Positions 10,457 through 23,685 are shown, numbered from the stretch's first letter. The stretch is 64,000 nt of DNA from Branchiostoma belcheri (GCF_001625305.1 NW_017804353.1:5218999-5282998); one strand, 5' to 3'. Program-made: numbers and translations. The notes: generated by a model not told the origin, from the sequence alone.

Positions 10457-13400
10457 ATGGCGGCCCACATGCACCCCGTCACTCCCCAGGAGGAGGAAGT
10501 GCCACGCGCCAGGATGGCGTATTCCTCCGACAAGCACCCCAGGCAGACCTTGGAGGCTATCAACTCCTTACGCAAGCGGCGCGAGCTCTGCGACGTGGTG
10601 CTGATCGTCGGCGACCGTCGGATCTACGCCCACCGCGTCATCCTGGCCGCCTGCAGCCCGTATTTCCACGCCATGTTTACGGGAGAGTTGGCAGAGAGTC
10701 GACAGACGGAGGTGATCATTCGGGACATTGATGAGCGGGCCATGGAGCTGCTTATAGACTTTGCGTACACGTCACAGATAACCGTGGAAGAGAGCAACGT
10801 TCAAACACTCCTGCCCGCAGCCTGTCTGCTGCAGCTGCAAGAAATCCAAGAAGTCTGCTGCGAGTTCCTGAAAAGACAATTGGACCCGTCAAACTGTCTT
10901 GGCATCCGAGCCTTCGCAGACACTCACGCATGTAGAGAACTGTTAAGAGTGGCTGATAAGTTTACACAACACAATTTCCAAGAGGTAAGAAAAAGAAGAA
11001 CGATCCATACAACAAATTTGATTACGCCATACCTACATTTTGTATACGGTTACGTATATAGCAGAGTTTTATTGTGTAATTTATGATGTTACACTTATGA
11101 ACAGTATGGCACACATACAAACTGGTTGTAAGAGGATCACTAGTTATGGGTTCACCACACCACGAAGTGGTGTGGTGAAACCATATTGCTTTTTCTGATG
11201 TTTCTTCTCCTTCTCCTCCTCCTCCTCCTCCTCCTGCCATATCTTTAAATGGATTCAGCTTCTTCATTTTAGGGCCTAAGGTCCTGAAATTTGGTATGGA
11301 GGTACAGTGGGCAAATACCCCTAGGCGTTTTTTAAATTATTGTGATACAGGCTTTTAGAATGGTTTTATTTGAGTTTTTTGGCTGTGTTATAGCAAATGT
11401 ATTACTGTGTTAGTCTGCCTTGTTTACCACGTTTGGGTATGAGTCATCAGAATGGAATGCAGGGCATCAACCAATAGGCATGCAGCTTTCCTCTATACTT
11501 CTTGCTGATTGGCTGTTGGGATTTAACTTGATTAACACCTGCACAGAAGCATTTCCATACTGACAGTATGTCTGTATTCAAGTGTTTTGGTAGGTATTTC
11601 AAGCTTTCCTGCTCCAGCATTGGAATGCCGGGCATGGACGTTTTTTTTTATTTTGAAAATCAACAGTTTGCATTATGCAATTAAAAATCCTAACCAATAA
11701 AGTAGGGAATAGCTATCCAACTGTTGTTTTAGTTGTATTTTACTTCATATTATAGTTATATCAATGTAAATCATTGTTTTCCCTTGTGTTTCCCATTCTT
11801 TCCCTGCCATGTCGTAAAATGTGGTGAACCCATCGCTGTATTTGCTCCAAAGCAAATATTGGCCTTTCTAGTTTGCTCTGAAATTCCTGACATAGTTTCC
11901 GCTAATGCTTTTCATATGGTAACACAATTACCGTGCAGGTGTGCGCTGGCTACCTGTTTATAAACAACGTTGCTGATACGTACTGTAAACCTACCTTTTC
12001 TAAGGGAGGCCTGACCTGAATACCAAACATGCCTACACTTCAGCGCATTCGCCCACAGCTGGTTTATAGCTTGGGGTTTGGAAGAAATGTTGAGGCCTAG
12101 CATACTTACTGTGGTATAGGTAGTTTATATAGCTGACTGGGTCAGTCCCAGTAGCAGTACACAGAAGTTAAGAGCACTACATAGGAACATATCAATTATC
12201 CTACATCTAGCAGGTATTTTGTAATCAATGCATGTCCTGGTAAGTTGAAGTTTAGTACACCAAATTACATGTACCTGAAAAAGTACAAAGCCCATGTTTG
12301 CCAACTGAATTTGAGACGTTTCTTTTCATTGGCTTAGGTAATGGAGAGTGAAGAATTCATGCTGCTGCCAGCCAATCAGTTGATAGATATCATCTCCAGT
12401 GATGAGCTGAATGTCCGCAGTGAGGAACAGGTCTATAACGCTGTCATGTCGTGGGTCAGATACAACCTGCCAGAGAGAAGAAATCAGTTACCTATGGTAC
12501 GTATTGGTAGGCTTCAGGTGGTAAATATATGTATATAAAACCTGCCAATTTTAACTTAACTTTGACTATGTTACTGCATGTAGCTTAACTTACAACATTA
12601 CTACAATCTAGCAATTAGTGTGTGTTCATGTATGCAGGTCACTGTATTGTTGTGTGTGAATCAGTGCCTCCTACCAGAACTGTAACAAACAGCAGTCTAC
12701 AAATCTTGCTCCCAAAACAGCCTGGAAACTTGTTGCCACATGCATAAGTTATAACTAACTGTGAAAGACCTTACCTATGTAACTTCAGATACAATTTCAA
12801 ACATTGTATTTTCCTATCTCAGAATTGTTATTATTTTACATTTTTTAGAAAATTACATACATTGTACAACATTGACATTAGCTTCTATGTGTTGTCCTCT
12901 CCATAGGTGTTACAACATGTGAGACTGCCACTGCTTAGCCCCAAGTTTTTAGTAGGAACCGTTGGTGCAGACCTTCTTGTAAAAAGCGATGAAACTTGCC
13001 GAGACCTTGTAGACGAAGCCAAGAACTACCTTCTGTTGCCCCAAGAGAGACCGTTGATGCAAGGACCAAGGACACGACCACGAAAACCAATCCGCTGTGG
13101 GGAGGTGCTCTTTGCAGGTACGTACCATTCGTATACAGATGTCCTGTCTGTGTGTTGATCTCTTGTGCACATTTAGTTCCTTATAAGATATGGCATAAGT
13201 ACCTTACAGGAGAAAGGGGTGATCTAGAAAATTTTATCAGTGTACCAATAAGGAACAGTTTGGAATTTTTGGAAGCCAGTGAAATTTGAATAATTTTTTC
13301 ACTAAAAAAAACACTAAGAAAGACTAGTTCAAGCAAAGTATATCAAGATTCATGGGACAAAGTTTATGATCTACATGTAGATGTCTGTGTGCTGTTTCTG

Positions 13401-16400
13401 TGATTCTTAGGTTTTTGTGCAGTCTTTCTTGAGTTTCTTTGTCATCTTGTGTGTCTTTGCTGTGGTGTGAGTTTGAGTTTCTGTGAATTTGTCACCATTG
13501 TTGTTGTACTTTGTGGTGGACGTCTGTCATGTTGGTTAGAGTTTGTCCAGTGTGTCCAGTCAGCTCAATGACATAGGTGTACATTGTGTAGCTTCAAACA
13601 TCAGTGTAAGTTAGACTTAGAGCAATAACAGTCTGGAGATGTGAGGCTGATACATGGGAAAGGCTGAGATTAAGAATGTATGAGTAAGTAGATATATTGT
13701 ATACTAGTTAGCAGCCATCTGTACAAACACAGCCTAGGTTTGTATATTTGTTATGTTGTTGAAACAAAGTTAAGGTTATTTCGTTTTTATGTGTTCATGT
13801 ACATGTATGTTAATATGTTGTTTTTTAGAGTGCCTCTGAGGTCCATGAAAAGTATCTACTAGTATCTTGTCATATGAGAATGCACAAGTGGCTGTATGTA
13901 GTATTCTTCATATCAAGGTAGGAAAAGAAAAATGAATGTGATCTTCTTAGCATGTAGGGGCAAGGAGCACATGTTGTTTATCATCGACCTCATGTTGGTA
14001 CCAGTATATATCAAGGTAGGAAGAGACAAATATATGTAAATGTGATCCTCTTACTCACCTACGGGCAGGGAGCACATTTACGATTTACTTGTTCATCATT
14101 GAGCTCGTGTTGGTACATTACTGGCAACTGTCAGCCAACGTGACGGAGTCCACACCGCGTACGTCTGTCTGGTCTGGACCTAACGATAAACGTTAGAAAC
14201 TGTCCTTGCAGTGGGCGGCTGGTGCAGCGGGGACGCCATCTCCAGCGTGGAGCGCTACGACCCACAGACCCACGAGTGGCGCATGGTGGCCTCCATGAGC
14301 AAGCGGAGATGTGGCGTCGGCGTGGCAGTGCTGGATGATCTGCTGTACGCTGTGGGCGGCCATGACGGATCATCCTACCTGAACAGTATCGAGAGGTGAG
14401 AGTTGTCTTGGGAATGATAATTCACTAAAAAGAGTTGCTGTTACTAGTGTTAGCCCCCTTCAAACCCAACAAACCCCTGCAAAATTAAAACAGTCTCTTG
14501 GTGTAAATGAAACACTGGTTATGTTGAAAAGGACTTTTCAACCACCCTGAACAGTATCGAGATGTGAGGGAAGGGAACAGGGTTCTCTTGGGAATGATAA
14601 TTCATTAAAAAAAGTTGCTGTTAGCCCCCTGAAAACCTTGCTAACAGTCTAGTGGTCCAAATGAAACACTGGTCATGTTGGAAACAGACTTTTCAACTAT
14701 CCTTAACAGTATCGAGAGGTGAGAGAAGGGAATAGGCTGTCTTGAGAATGATACGCATCTAAAAGAGTGGGGGTGAGCCTGTTTGTGCTCTGGCCAAAAT
14801 CTTTTCCAGCTAACTTTATGGGTAGCCCTTCATAATAGCCGGCAGCTAGTTTAGCAACTTTGGCTGAAACTGTAAATAGGAAGATAGTCTTCTTTCCAGT
14901 TTCCTAGGTTTTGTTTATGCAGATTTCTGTACACTGCAACAGTATATATGGCACTCTAGATGTGTAGTCTAGATGGAACAAACTGCATTGTCCACTTGCT
15001 CACCAAATCATCAATGTCCAACGTTTGCATCTACATGTGCTAGATTTCCACACTTCCAAGCTTTACGCAACTATTTACTGCTGATTTCCCAGACATTGGC
15101 ATCCTCCCCCTCACAAAGAATGACCGTGTCAAACGTAAAGGTGGCTGATAACTGAAAGTGAGCACTTCACATGATGTCCGGTTGCGTCTGTCTGGAGGAA
15201 GACATCCATAAGAAATAGTTCCGTTCTCCATTTGCCTAATTGTCTCCAATCAGAGGAGGTGAGATGGGCCGGTGCAGACAGATTCTGCAGGAGAAGAATG
15301 GCCACAGTAAATGTGCAGATAAATCAGCCCTTGTTAGGAGGCAATTTAGTTGTCTTGTCCACCTCAGGCTGTCAGAGATAAGAATGCCCAGTCTGCCGAA
15401 TTTATAGTCGGTTTGAACTTAGATTGCAGTTCTTTCACAAAGTTTCTTGTAGAGAGATGTACAGTTTACTGAAGAAAGAAGACATCAGGACCAACATTTC
15501 ATTTTTCTGAATAACTGAAGAGCAACCTCAAAGATCCTAATGCACAGCCACTTCGGCTTGTACATAAGAAACTGCTAGTACAGTGCAGTTATCATTTACA
15601 TGGCAGTACAGTGCAGTTAGCATTTGTCAGTCGTATATCAAGGGTTGTACAGCGCAGCTTTATAACTCTGTATTGGTATAGCTTATAATATATAACCCCC
15701 TTTAGCATAACACACCAGCTTTGCAGGCACATGGCACAGCGGCAGGTAGCTATATTATTACACCGAACTACCTGTTATACCCATGACGATGTAGCAATTC
15801 TATTTTTGCACTGAATTCATGGAAAGACATTCTTAGGTTTACCAGCCTGTGCATGTTTTTTCGTGGACCCGGCATATACTAGTACATGACGACTCTGTTC
15901 CTGTTTCAGGTATGACCCTCAGACAAACCAGTGGTCGAGCGACGTGGCGCCTACCAGCACGTGTCGCACCAGTGTGGGTGTGGCGGTGTTGGATGGTTAT
16001 CTGTATGCTGTGGGAGGGCAGGATGGCGTCAGCTGTCTCAACATTGTAGAAAGGTGAGCTTTAATATTGTGGATACACCATTATAGTTGACAAACAGAAA
16101 AGTGTTAAAATTGCAAAGAAATGTAAGATACATGCACAGTACTTGGAACTGCATATTCATCTATTGAATACTAGTTTTCAGCAATTTGTACTGGTACATG
16201 TACATATGAAATACATGTTTTGCGTTCATCTTGAATCTGAAATGTACCGTGGCCGACAAGTACAAAATTTTACACCGCAACTTTTGGTGTTTTACACCGC
16301 AACTTTTGGTGTTTTACACTGCAACTTTTGGTGTTTTACACTGCAACTTTTTCTGTGTTTTACACTGCAACTTTTGCTGTGTTTTATACTGCAACTTTTG

Positions 16401-18777
16401 CTGTGTGGAAAACTTACACCCCTCCCCTTTTATAATGGACGGTCCCCCTGTCAGGTCAAAGGTGACAAAGATGGCGGCGGCAAGTCACAAGCTGACGTCT
16501 AGGGACATTAAAATGAAGAAAAACGATGTCCATACCCAATAATAATGAACTAACCTGCAGAAAATTTATGTCATTGCTGTTGATGTCTGGAGCTGGATAT
16601 CTGACGTCCTTGATAAATTTGTTGTGACGCATGGCAGCAAAAAGCAACATAATTTGTAATCACTGGACCTGGTCGAAACATTTTTAAATTTATCCCGGTC
16701 TATAGGCCAAAGCTAGAAAAACCTTTAGAAAAAAACTAACGTCACAACGTAGCCAAGCTTTTCCTCTAAAAAACTTATCCTTATGCACGAAAAGGATAAC
16801 TCAGTCGACGTAGTTTGCATGCCATCGTTGTCACCTTTGACCTGACAGGGGGACCGTCCATTATAAAAGGGGAGGGGTGTAAGTTTTCCACACAGCAAAA
16901 GTTGCAGTGTAAAACACAGCAAAAGTTGCAGTGTAAAACACAGCAAAAGTTGCAGTGTAAAACACCCAAAGTTGCAGTGTAAAACACCAAAAGTTGCGGT
17001 GTAAAACACCAAAAGTTGCGGTGTAAAATTTTGTTCTTGTCGGCCACGGTAGAAATGGTACAAGTAGATCATGTAGATGACACAAATGAGGATGAAGGGT
17101 TCACAACTTTAGTTGACCAGTTATATTTAGCCCAGTACTGACACATATACATGTTATGTCGATGAAAGACATCCAGGTAAAGAGATACACAGGAAATTGT
17201 TACTGAAACAGCTGAATAAACTTTGAAAACTGTCAGACATTTCAAGTAGCATCCACTACAATCCACTAGTAGCATCAGTGACTGACATGTACATGTTATC
17301 CATGGTTTTGTCGCCAGGTATGAACCCCAGTCCAACCGGTGGACCAAGGTGGCCTCCATGAGCACCCGGAGACTGGGCGTGGCCGTGGCAGTGTTGGGAG
17401 GTTACCTGTACGCTGTCGGCGGGTCAGACGGAACATCACCCCTCAACTCAGGTAACAATGGTTCAGCCCTTCCTCTGTCTGTCTGAGAGTTGAGGTTATC
17501 TAAATTGTGAGCTATATCTACACACAGGTGCGAAACACTGTTAAATAACCAGTTAACACTTGAATCATGATGTTGGGACCCTGCCAGAGCTAACTGGTTA
17601 TCATCAGTACCGGGAGTTGTAAAGTACGAGGCCAGGAGGCCAGACATTATAGGAAGTACTCTGATAAAAGTGTTATTGTACACCACTGCATTTGTATCAG
17701 GTTGTATATACTAATGAGTTCAGAAACTTGATGTGTAACAGTTCAGCTTGTCTGACATAGACTGAACTTGCCTTTTCTTAAATTCTACTGTATATCTTTG
17801 CTATCTTAAGAGCAAGTGTTGTGAAACTAGCTGTACAGAAACTTCATCTGTAGCTGTAAAGGGATGTTTAATGGTGTACACTTAGCATCAGCTAACTTAA
17901 GCGATTCTGTGTTTTTTGTGAATTCCATTCCTTTACATCAATGGAGGTTAGACATCCAGGAAATGAGATGTTCAACTACAGAGTCCATTAGTAGCTGACA
18001 AACAGTAGTGGAGGCTACTTGAAATCTGTCCAGTTGCTTTAGTAACAATTTCTTTGCATTTTCTTCCCCTTCCTCTGTCCCTCAGTGGAGAGATATGACC
18101 CCAGAACCAACAGGTGGTACCCTATAGCGCCGATGGGCACACGGCGGAAACACCTGGGCTGTTCCGTCTACAACGACAAGCTCTACGCGGTCGGTGGGCG
18201 GGACGACGCCACAGAGCTGAGCAGCGCAGAGTGCTACGATCCTCGGATGAACGCCTGGAGTCCTGTGGTGGCTATGAGCTCACGGAGAAGTGGGGTAAGT
18301 AAGGCTAGATGACCTGTATATTGTGTCGTAAATGTGATGATTTTGAGTATTAGTTATCTTTTCATGTAAAGCAATTATTAACCTGTGAATACCAGTAGTT
18401 GAAGCAAGGTAAAATGTTATCTGTGTTAGCATTTATTTGTGAATGAAAAAGACCTCATAAACTGAAAGGCGTAAAGATGTACAGTTGATCATAGTCTCCC
18501 AATAGGTTGGAACATTGCCTTTTGCAAGAGCTACTTCTGAAGACCGGTGGTCATCATTTTAATTTCTTTCACACTTCCATTCTAGGTGGGTCTAGCGGTA
18601 GTGAACGGTCAGCTGCTCGCTGTGGGAGGCTTTGACGGAACCACGTACCTAAAAACGATAGAAATATACGACCCGGACGCGAACACATGGCGCATGTACG
18701 GCGGGATGAACTATCGCAGGCTGGGAGGGGGAGTCGGGGTAGTGAAGATGCCACAGTGCGAGTCCCACCTCTGGTGA
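10457..18777 (+). CDS. KLHL20: Kelch-like protein 20, Cul3 substrate adaptor
   Basis: Eight coding exons: 10457-10984 (exon open from acceptor at 10430), 12338-12496, 12907-13117, 14212-14395, 15910-16053, 17318-17451, 18086-18294 and 18586-18777. Junctions keep frame and give 586 residues (human 609). The BTB domain (about residues 36-143) contains [19 protein letters not shown] and binds Cul3. The BACK domain covers about 147-250 ([14 protein letters not shown]). Six kelch repeats follow from about 295, marked by repeated YAVGG and by [17 protein letters not shown] near the end. Identity to remembered human KLHL20 is very high throughout. In mammals KLHL20 directs ubiquitination of substrates such as DAPK1 and PML. 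The start used is the first ATG in the exon; with no stop between acceptor and ATG, an upstream extension cannot be excluded. Introns carry tandem duplications and an 803-bp foldback element. Confidence 0.96.
13911..14117. repeat. Two-copy tandem duplication in a KLHL20 intron
   Basis: A unit of about 100 bp beginning TATCAAGGTAGGAA and containing GGAGCACAT and CATGTTGGTA/CGTGTTGGTA occurs at about 13911-14008 and again at 14009-14117, with scattered differences. It lies just upstream of the exon starting at 14212. Confidence 0.6.
14384..14765. repeat. Three-copy degenerate tandem repeat spanning a KLHL20 exon/intron border
   Basis: The last bases of the exon ending at 14395 plus about 150 bp of intron are repeated. 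The phrase GAACAGTATCGAGAGGTGAG occurs at 14381-14400. A variant, GAACAGTATCGAGATGTGAG, is near 14549, and TTAACAGTATCGAGAGGTGA is near 14703. Each is followed by related intron sequence (GGGAATGATAATTCA, GTTGCTGTTAGCCCCC, ATGAAACACTGGT). The second copy's donor is spoiled (GATGTGAG) while the third keeps AG|GTGAGA. A further partial copy is in the KLHL20 3' flank at about 18791-18890. Confidence 0.75.
16247..17049. mobile_element. 803-bp foldback element with long inverted arms, flanked by TA
   Basis: Left arm (about 16247-16478) and right arm (about 16818-17049) are near-identical inverted copies beginning CCGTGGCCGACAAG. Each arm holds six or so tandem copies of a 21-24 bp unit like TTTTACACTGCAACTTTTG and ends near GGACGGTCCCCCTGTCAGG. 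TA dinucleotides flank both ends (16245-16246 and 17050-17051), as expected of Tc1/mariner-type insertion. The central 340 bp has no transposase. The element sits in the KLHL20 intron between the exons ending at 16053 and starting at 17318. Confidence 0.85.
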
Positions 18778-18976
18778 CCCACAGAGACCAGTGTTCCCTC
18801 CAAACCCAACAAGCCTGAACACCCCCGCAAACAGAGTCTAGTGGTCCAGATGAAACACTGGTCATGTTGAAAGGAGACTTTTTATCCACTTCGCTGCCAA
18901 ACTCAGTAACTTATATACAAATTTGCTGCCAAAAGAATACCAAGGCAGGAAGAATATTAAACTTCTAGTATCCACT

Positions 18977-19160
18977 TGAGTCCTTTGCAGGCTGAATAAA
19001 TAGTAGAAATGGGCCTAAAAAGGGGATATTATTGGCCAGGGAAGTTGGCTGGCCATAGAAGGTTCAACTGGTCCTTATATGGCTGGCCAATTATATACAT
19101 TTGTACCAGTATTCCCCTTTAGGCCAATTTTGACGAATTATTCAGCCTGCAAAGGAGTCT
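18977..19160. repeat. Inverted-repeat element downstream of the KLHL20 stop
   Basis: GAGTCCTTTGCAGGCTGAAT (from 18978) is inverted with one mismatch at 19138-19159 (TTATTCAGCCTGCAAAGGAGTC). The pairing continues inward through GGGCCTAAA/TTTAGGCC. Its left arm contains AATAAA (18995-19000), which could act as a KLHL20 poly(A) signal about 220 bp after the stop. Confidence 0.65.
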
Positions 19161-19996
19161 GGAGGAGACTATTAAAATTACAGGTGTTTTGTTCTTTCGT
19201 GCACTAAAGTTGTGTGCAGTATACTAACCCACTGTGCATACATAACATACACTCAAGGTAGTTTGGTGGTCATGGCATGAAGCTTTTCAAAAGCTCATGT
19301 AGACTGGTAAGGGAGTTCTATGGTCAGACAGGGATGACAGGCTAGAGTTTGAGGGGAATTTCACTGGTCCAAGTTGGATAAATCTGTATCATTTGTGTAA
19401 AGTTTTTGTACAGTATAATGTGAATTGCTTGGCATAGCCATGCTGTTGAATTGAGGAACTAATGTGAAGTATGTTGTAAGTGGTAGGATTAAGTATACAC
19501 CTTATTTAAAAAAGAATTGTACAGCCCCTGCTAAAATTGCTGCACTGCATAAGGCATGAATTTTTATTTTATTTCTTTTTTTTTAATTTTTCAAAGTTAT
19601 TTTTGTTTATTATTTCTCTTTTTTTCAAAAAGGGTAGCAAAGAAATTGTGATAGTAATATAAGTATGCTGTTTGACAGAATACAATACTACTTTTTTAAT
19701 CTAATTTTTTCACTCTTTTATTTTATGGCATTGGAAAAGACACTAAACCAATTGCCTTGTTTGGGAGGAAGTCTGGAAATCCAATAAGCTATTTTGTGCA
19801 GCACAATCAAGCTGACAGCGACAATTGATTTTCCATGGAAAAGACATGACATACAGCATGCTTGGTGCCAGGCCCACTGCATGAAGGGCAGAGAAAGGAA
19901 GTGGCCAACTTACAGGCTGAATGGCTTTGGCAGTCACCCATGGACAATGCATGTTATAAGATTAGAATGTTTTCTATATCTTCAATCATTGGCTGG

Positions 19997-20072
19997 TATT
20001 TTTGTATGCTGCAGTGGAATGCAGCCACTCTTCCTTGTTTTAGATTATTCTATTACTAGGAAGCAATCAGAG
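19997..20072 (+). repeat. Dispersed repeat, copy 1 (copy 2 at 21627-21699)
   Basis: TTTTGTATGCTGCAGT followed by AATGCAGCCA, then GAT-ATTCTATNACTA and GAAGCAATCAGA, is shared in the same orientation with 21627-21699. The two copies are about 1.6 kb apart and have diverged by substitutions, so this is a short interspersed repeat of unknown family. Confidence 0.55.
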
Positions 20073-20430
20073 CATTTCCCTATTTACATGAATTTGCACA
20101 TTACATAAGCACCGCCTTGGATTAATCACTTACATGACAGACAAGAAGGGGCCTGATTGGAAGGCATCACAGATCAGACATTAACCTGCTGTGTTTGATG
20201 ATATACATATGCATGTTATGGCATTATTACAGCATTTACACCTGGATATCAGACAAGCCAACTGCCTCCTGGTGAGTTGAGTCTGTCACACCACTCGTAC
20301 ACACAACGTTATACTTTATAACTAACTTTTTGTGTAACTGTGATTGACAGTATTATGACACCACAGCTACTAATTGATGTTTCTGAAAAGTGTAAGACCA
20401 GAAAGCTTCACAAAATCATGGTTTTATTTT

Positions 20431-20667
20431 GGTTTTCTGTGTCTGCTGTTAATTCCTGCAAATCTGTAAATACAAACTCTGAAATGAGCCAACAGAATGC
20501 CAACTTTTCTATAAGCTATGATGCTTCTGCTAGTATGATACTTCTTGTGGTTTCCTTGTCTAATGCTGTTACTCCTGCAAATGTGTACATACAAGCTCAG
20601 AAGTGAGACAACAGAAATAAGCCAACTTTTCTATGAGCTACGATGCTTTTGCTAGTACAATACTTTG
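20431..20667 (+). repeat. Two-copy tandem duplication, unit about 118 bp
   Basis: Copy 1 (20431-20548) and copy 2 (20549-20667) share CTCCTGCAAATNTGTANATACAA, GCCAACTTTTCTAT and GAGCTACGATGCTTTTGCTAGT-type stretches in the same order. Divergence is moderate. No coding potential was seen. Confidence 0.7.
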
Positions 20668-23600
20668 AGGAAAACATGTCTGTACAGGGTAAGGTAATGT
20701 GTCCATAAGGCTAATATGTACATGTATGACTCCTGGCATGGCCCCAGATTTACTACATTTTGTACACCAGTAGGCAAGACTGGCTGCCCACGTCTACTTG
20801 TGTGGCAGAATAACTTAGAGCACAAGCTGTATGTATCTGTCCATCAATTAAAATAAACTTACATGGACTCATTCCTAGCTTGTCTTTGGGAACTTTGTGA
20901 GTCATCTCATTCCATTGTATGCAATTCCTAGGCATCTCCACAAATGTACGCATATCTCAGACGAAAGCACAATGTAGATCGTTCTTTCAGATCATTTTAA
21001 ATTGATAGAGAGAATACTATCCTTGTAATATATCAACCTTTATTGCAGGGAAGGGGGACTTTTCTCCTTAACTAGGGACTTGTTCCTAGCAATGAGCTTC
21101 AAAACATTTTAGCCACATGTTTCTAGTCATTCCCAGCCCTGCAGGCATGTATAACTTATTGCACAACAACCTTTATTGCCCAGGGGAGCTAGAGGCAGAG
21201 GGCAGCAGACATTTGTGGCCCGGTGACCTGTAACAGTTACAGGTAACCACAAACATGTTTTGTTCTGCTTTTTATGCTGCTTCACAATTATGATGGAAAA
21301 GCACTTGACAAATGTCTTTTGCTCCTTTTTTGAATCTCAGCAAGAAGTAAGAAACTTGACATATCCATTGTTTCTTAGAGGTCACATGTTACTACCAAAT
21401 GGGCCTTGTCAAGGTCACGTTGATGTGTCTGCCTGGCATTTGACCTTGATCTGCATGTAAAATAGTTATAATCTCTAAGATTCCTGTCATGTATCAGAGT
21501 AGTTGCCAATATCTGGTTTGCCAGGATGTAGTCATGCTATTAGTAAATTTGAGAAGAAATGACAGTAGAGATATTTCTGGCACTTGTTACTTATGGCCTC
21601 TGTTAATACATTTGTAACTCGATTCACATATTTTGTATGCTGCAGTAAAATGCAGCCAATCTTTGTTTGGATCATTCTATCACTAAGAAGCAATCAGACC
21701 AATGACTGTCAGTTTTATCTCACTATGGTTATGGGTCTAAAGTTGGTGAGTTATTGGGAGTTGACTACTCACTGTTAGTTTTTTCAGTGTAAAAAAACAT
21801 GATAGTCATTGACAAGTTTGAGCATGGTCAAATTTCTTCAAGGTCAAAAATGTGATGGCTGTTTTCAACAGGCTGCCATATTGGTTTTGGGTATCCTGTT
21901 AGTGAGGGCAAGATAACTTTCAAATGGGGTTAATTGCCCTTTTGTAAAATTGTCCATTTTCGGATACTGTGTGTACCCTTTTATGACTTAGGTGACCTCT
22001 AACATAGTTCCAACCCCCAAAGGTAATTGAATATTCAAAAGATTGAATGTTGTACTGACCTAATGTGTGAACAATAATTATGGTTGGACCACAACCATGA
22101 CTCCAATGTAGAAGCAGTTGAAGGGATAGTCTCTACCAGGCTCCAATGTGTCTCCACGAAAATAATACTTGACTAGAATTTTGCCAAATTGTATAATATG
22201 CTAGAGGAGTTTGCTTGCCATAGGAGTACACTTTGCAATCCTCTGCAACCACTTTGGTTATTAAGTCTATTTGCCCAAGTTCTACTACTTCCCGACAATC
22301 CACTGGAGTCTGGTAGAGACTATAGGAGGGAGTGGACCAGACTTAAACACATGGTTTCAGGGATAAACTGGTCTTTTACTTACAAATTGAGGTCAGAAGT
22401 CAATTGGGAAGCCGCCATTACATCCAGGAGACAGCAATGGGGACCATTGATTTTGCCATGATTATGCAACCATGTCATGTACAGAATCTACATTATTTTC
22501 TGCCGGGAAATCTCTGGAAAGTATGACAATCTAGTATGATACCCTTTGATCTCGCATTGAGAAAAAAAATGAGTTCGGATCCAGCATTGTATAGTTTGGT
22601 AATAAAAGCATCCAATCTAGGATGAGCTAGGTGCTGTCATAGGCCCTCTAAAAAGGGGGCACTTTTCACACAATCCCCACAATAACTTTTGTCGTTTCCA
22701 GGGAAAATCTTCTTTAATCAATGTCAGGACATGCAATAATTTTGCACCTGATGCCAATGTCTGGATTGTAAAACAAAGATGGGGTCAAGTTAGGCTGTTC
22801 TGTTACCAGAAGGTGGCCCTTCAACCACATGGGGATGTATGACATCATTACCGTGATTCACCGCTCCCTCCCGAATACGCGACCGGCCCCAGTTTGTCAC
22901 ACCGTGATCGGATTGACACCCATTTTGTTCAGGAAATTGTCGCCATTTGACTCGGACCCATTATGTCCGACATGTTCCCAATGAAACGCCGATGCGGGGC
23001 TGCCATTAACCCAGCCGCCGCTTTGTATCCCTCAGAAGTAATGAAGACATTTAGCCATGCAGAATACCCTCCATCACATGGCCAGTCATTAGTGAAACCC
23101 TGTAAATGATAGCGATCACAGGTAGGAGAATGCCTGGGGATGATACACACTGACAGCCAATGTTCAAGGGCGTACAAACCATTAACCATGTACCCTGCGA
23201 CGGAGCTACCAGCGTGGAACCCAGATAAGATAGTCAAGAATTTCTGGGGTTCAAGGCTAACGTCTTGGGCATCATGAGGATTTATCCTGGAGTACAAATC
23301 ATAATCTTCACCTTCACCTTAGGTTAATTTTTGCATGTTCTAGAGAATTTGCTCTGCACAGTGTTCCTAGGTATAAGTGTCAATGTTCTATGTTATAAGT
23401 ATAGACTGCAGTATACAGTTACATTCTTCATACAGGTTTGCAGGCTAATAGAATACAGTCAAAGTCATGCAGAGATTCCAATATACAAACATAAATTAAT
23501 TCTGGTTTTTTACCCCAATTAGATACATGTACAGTCAATGTTATGGGGTTTATTGGTCTAAAGAAATGTTGGGTAATATTGCTACATGTATATAATAAAA

Positions 23601-23685
23601 TAACCCCTATAAGAAGACACTATTAGTTACTGGATCTTCAAATAGTCTTCTTGGCTACACTAAACCAGACCTCCAAGCAGATGTT

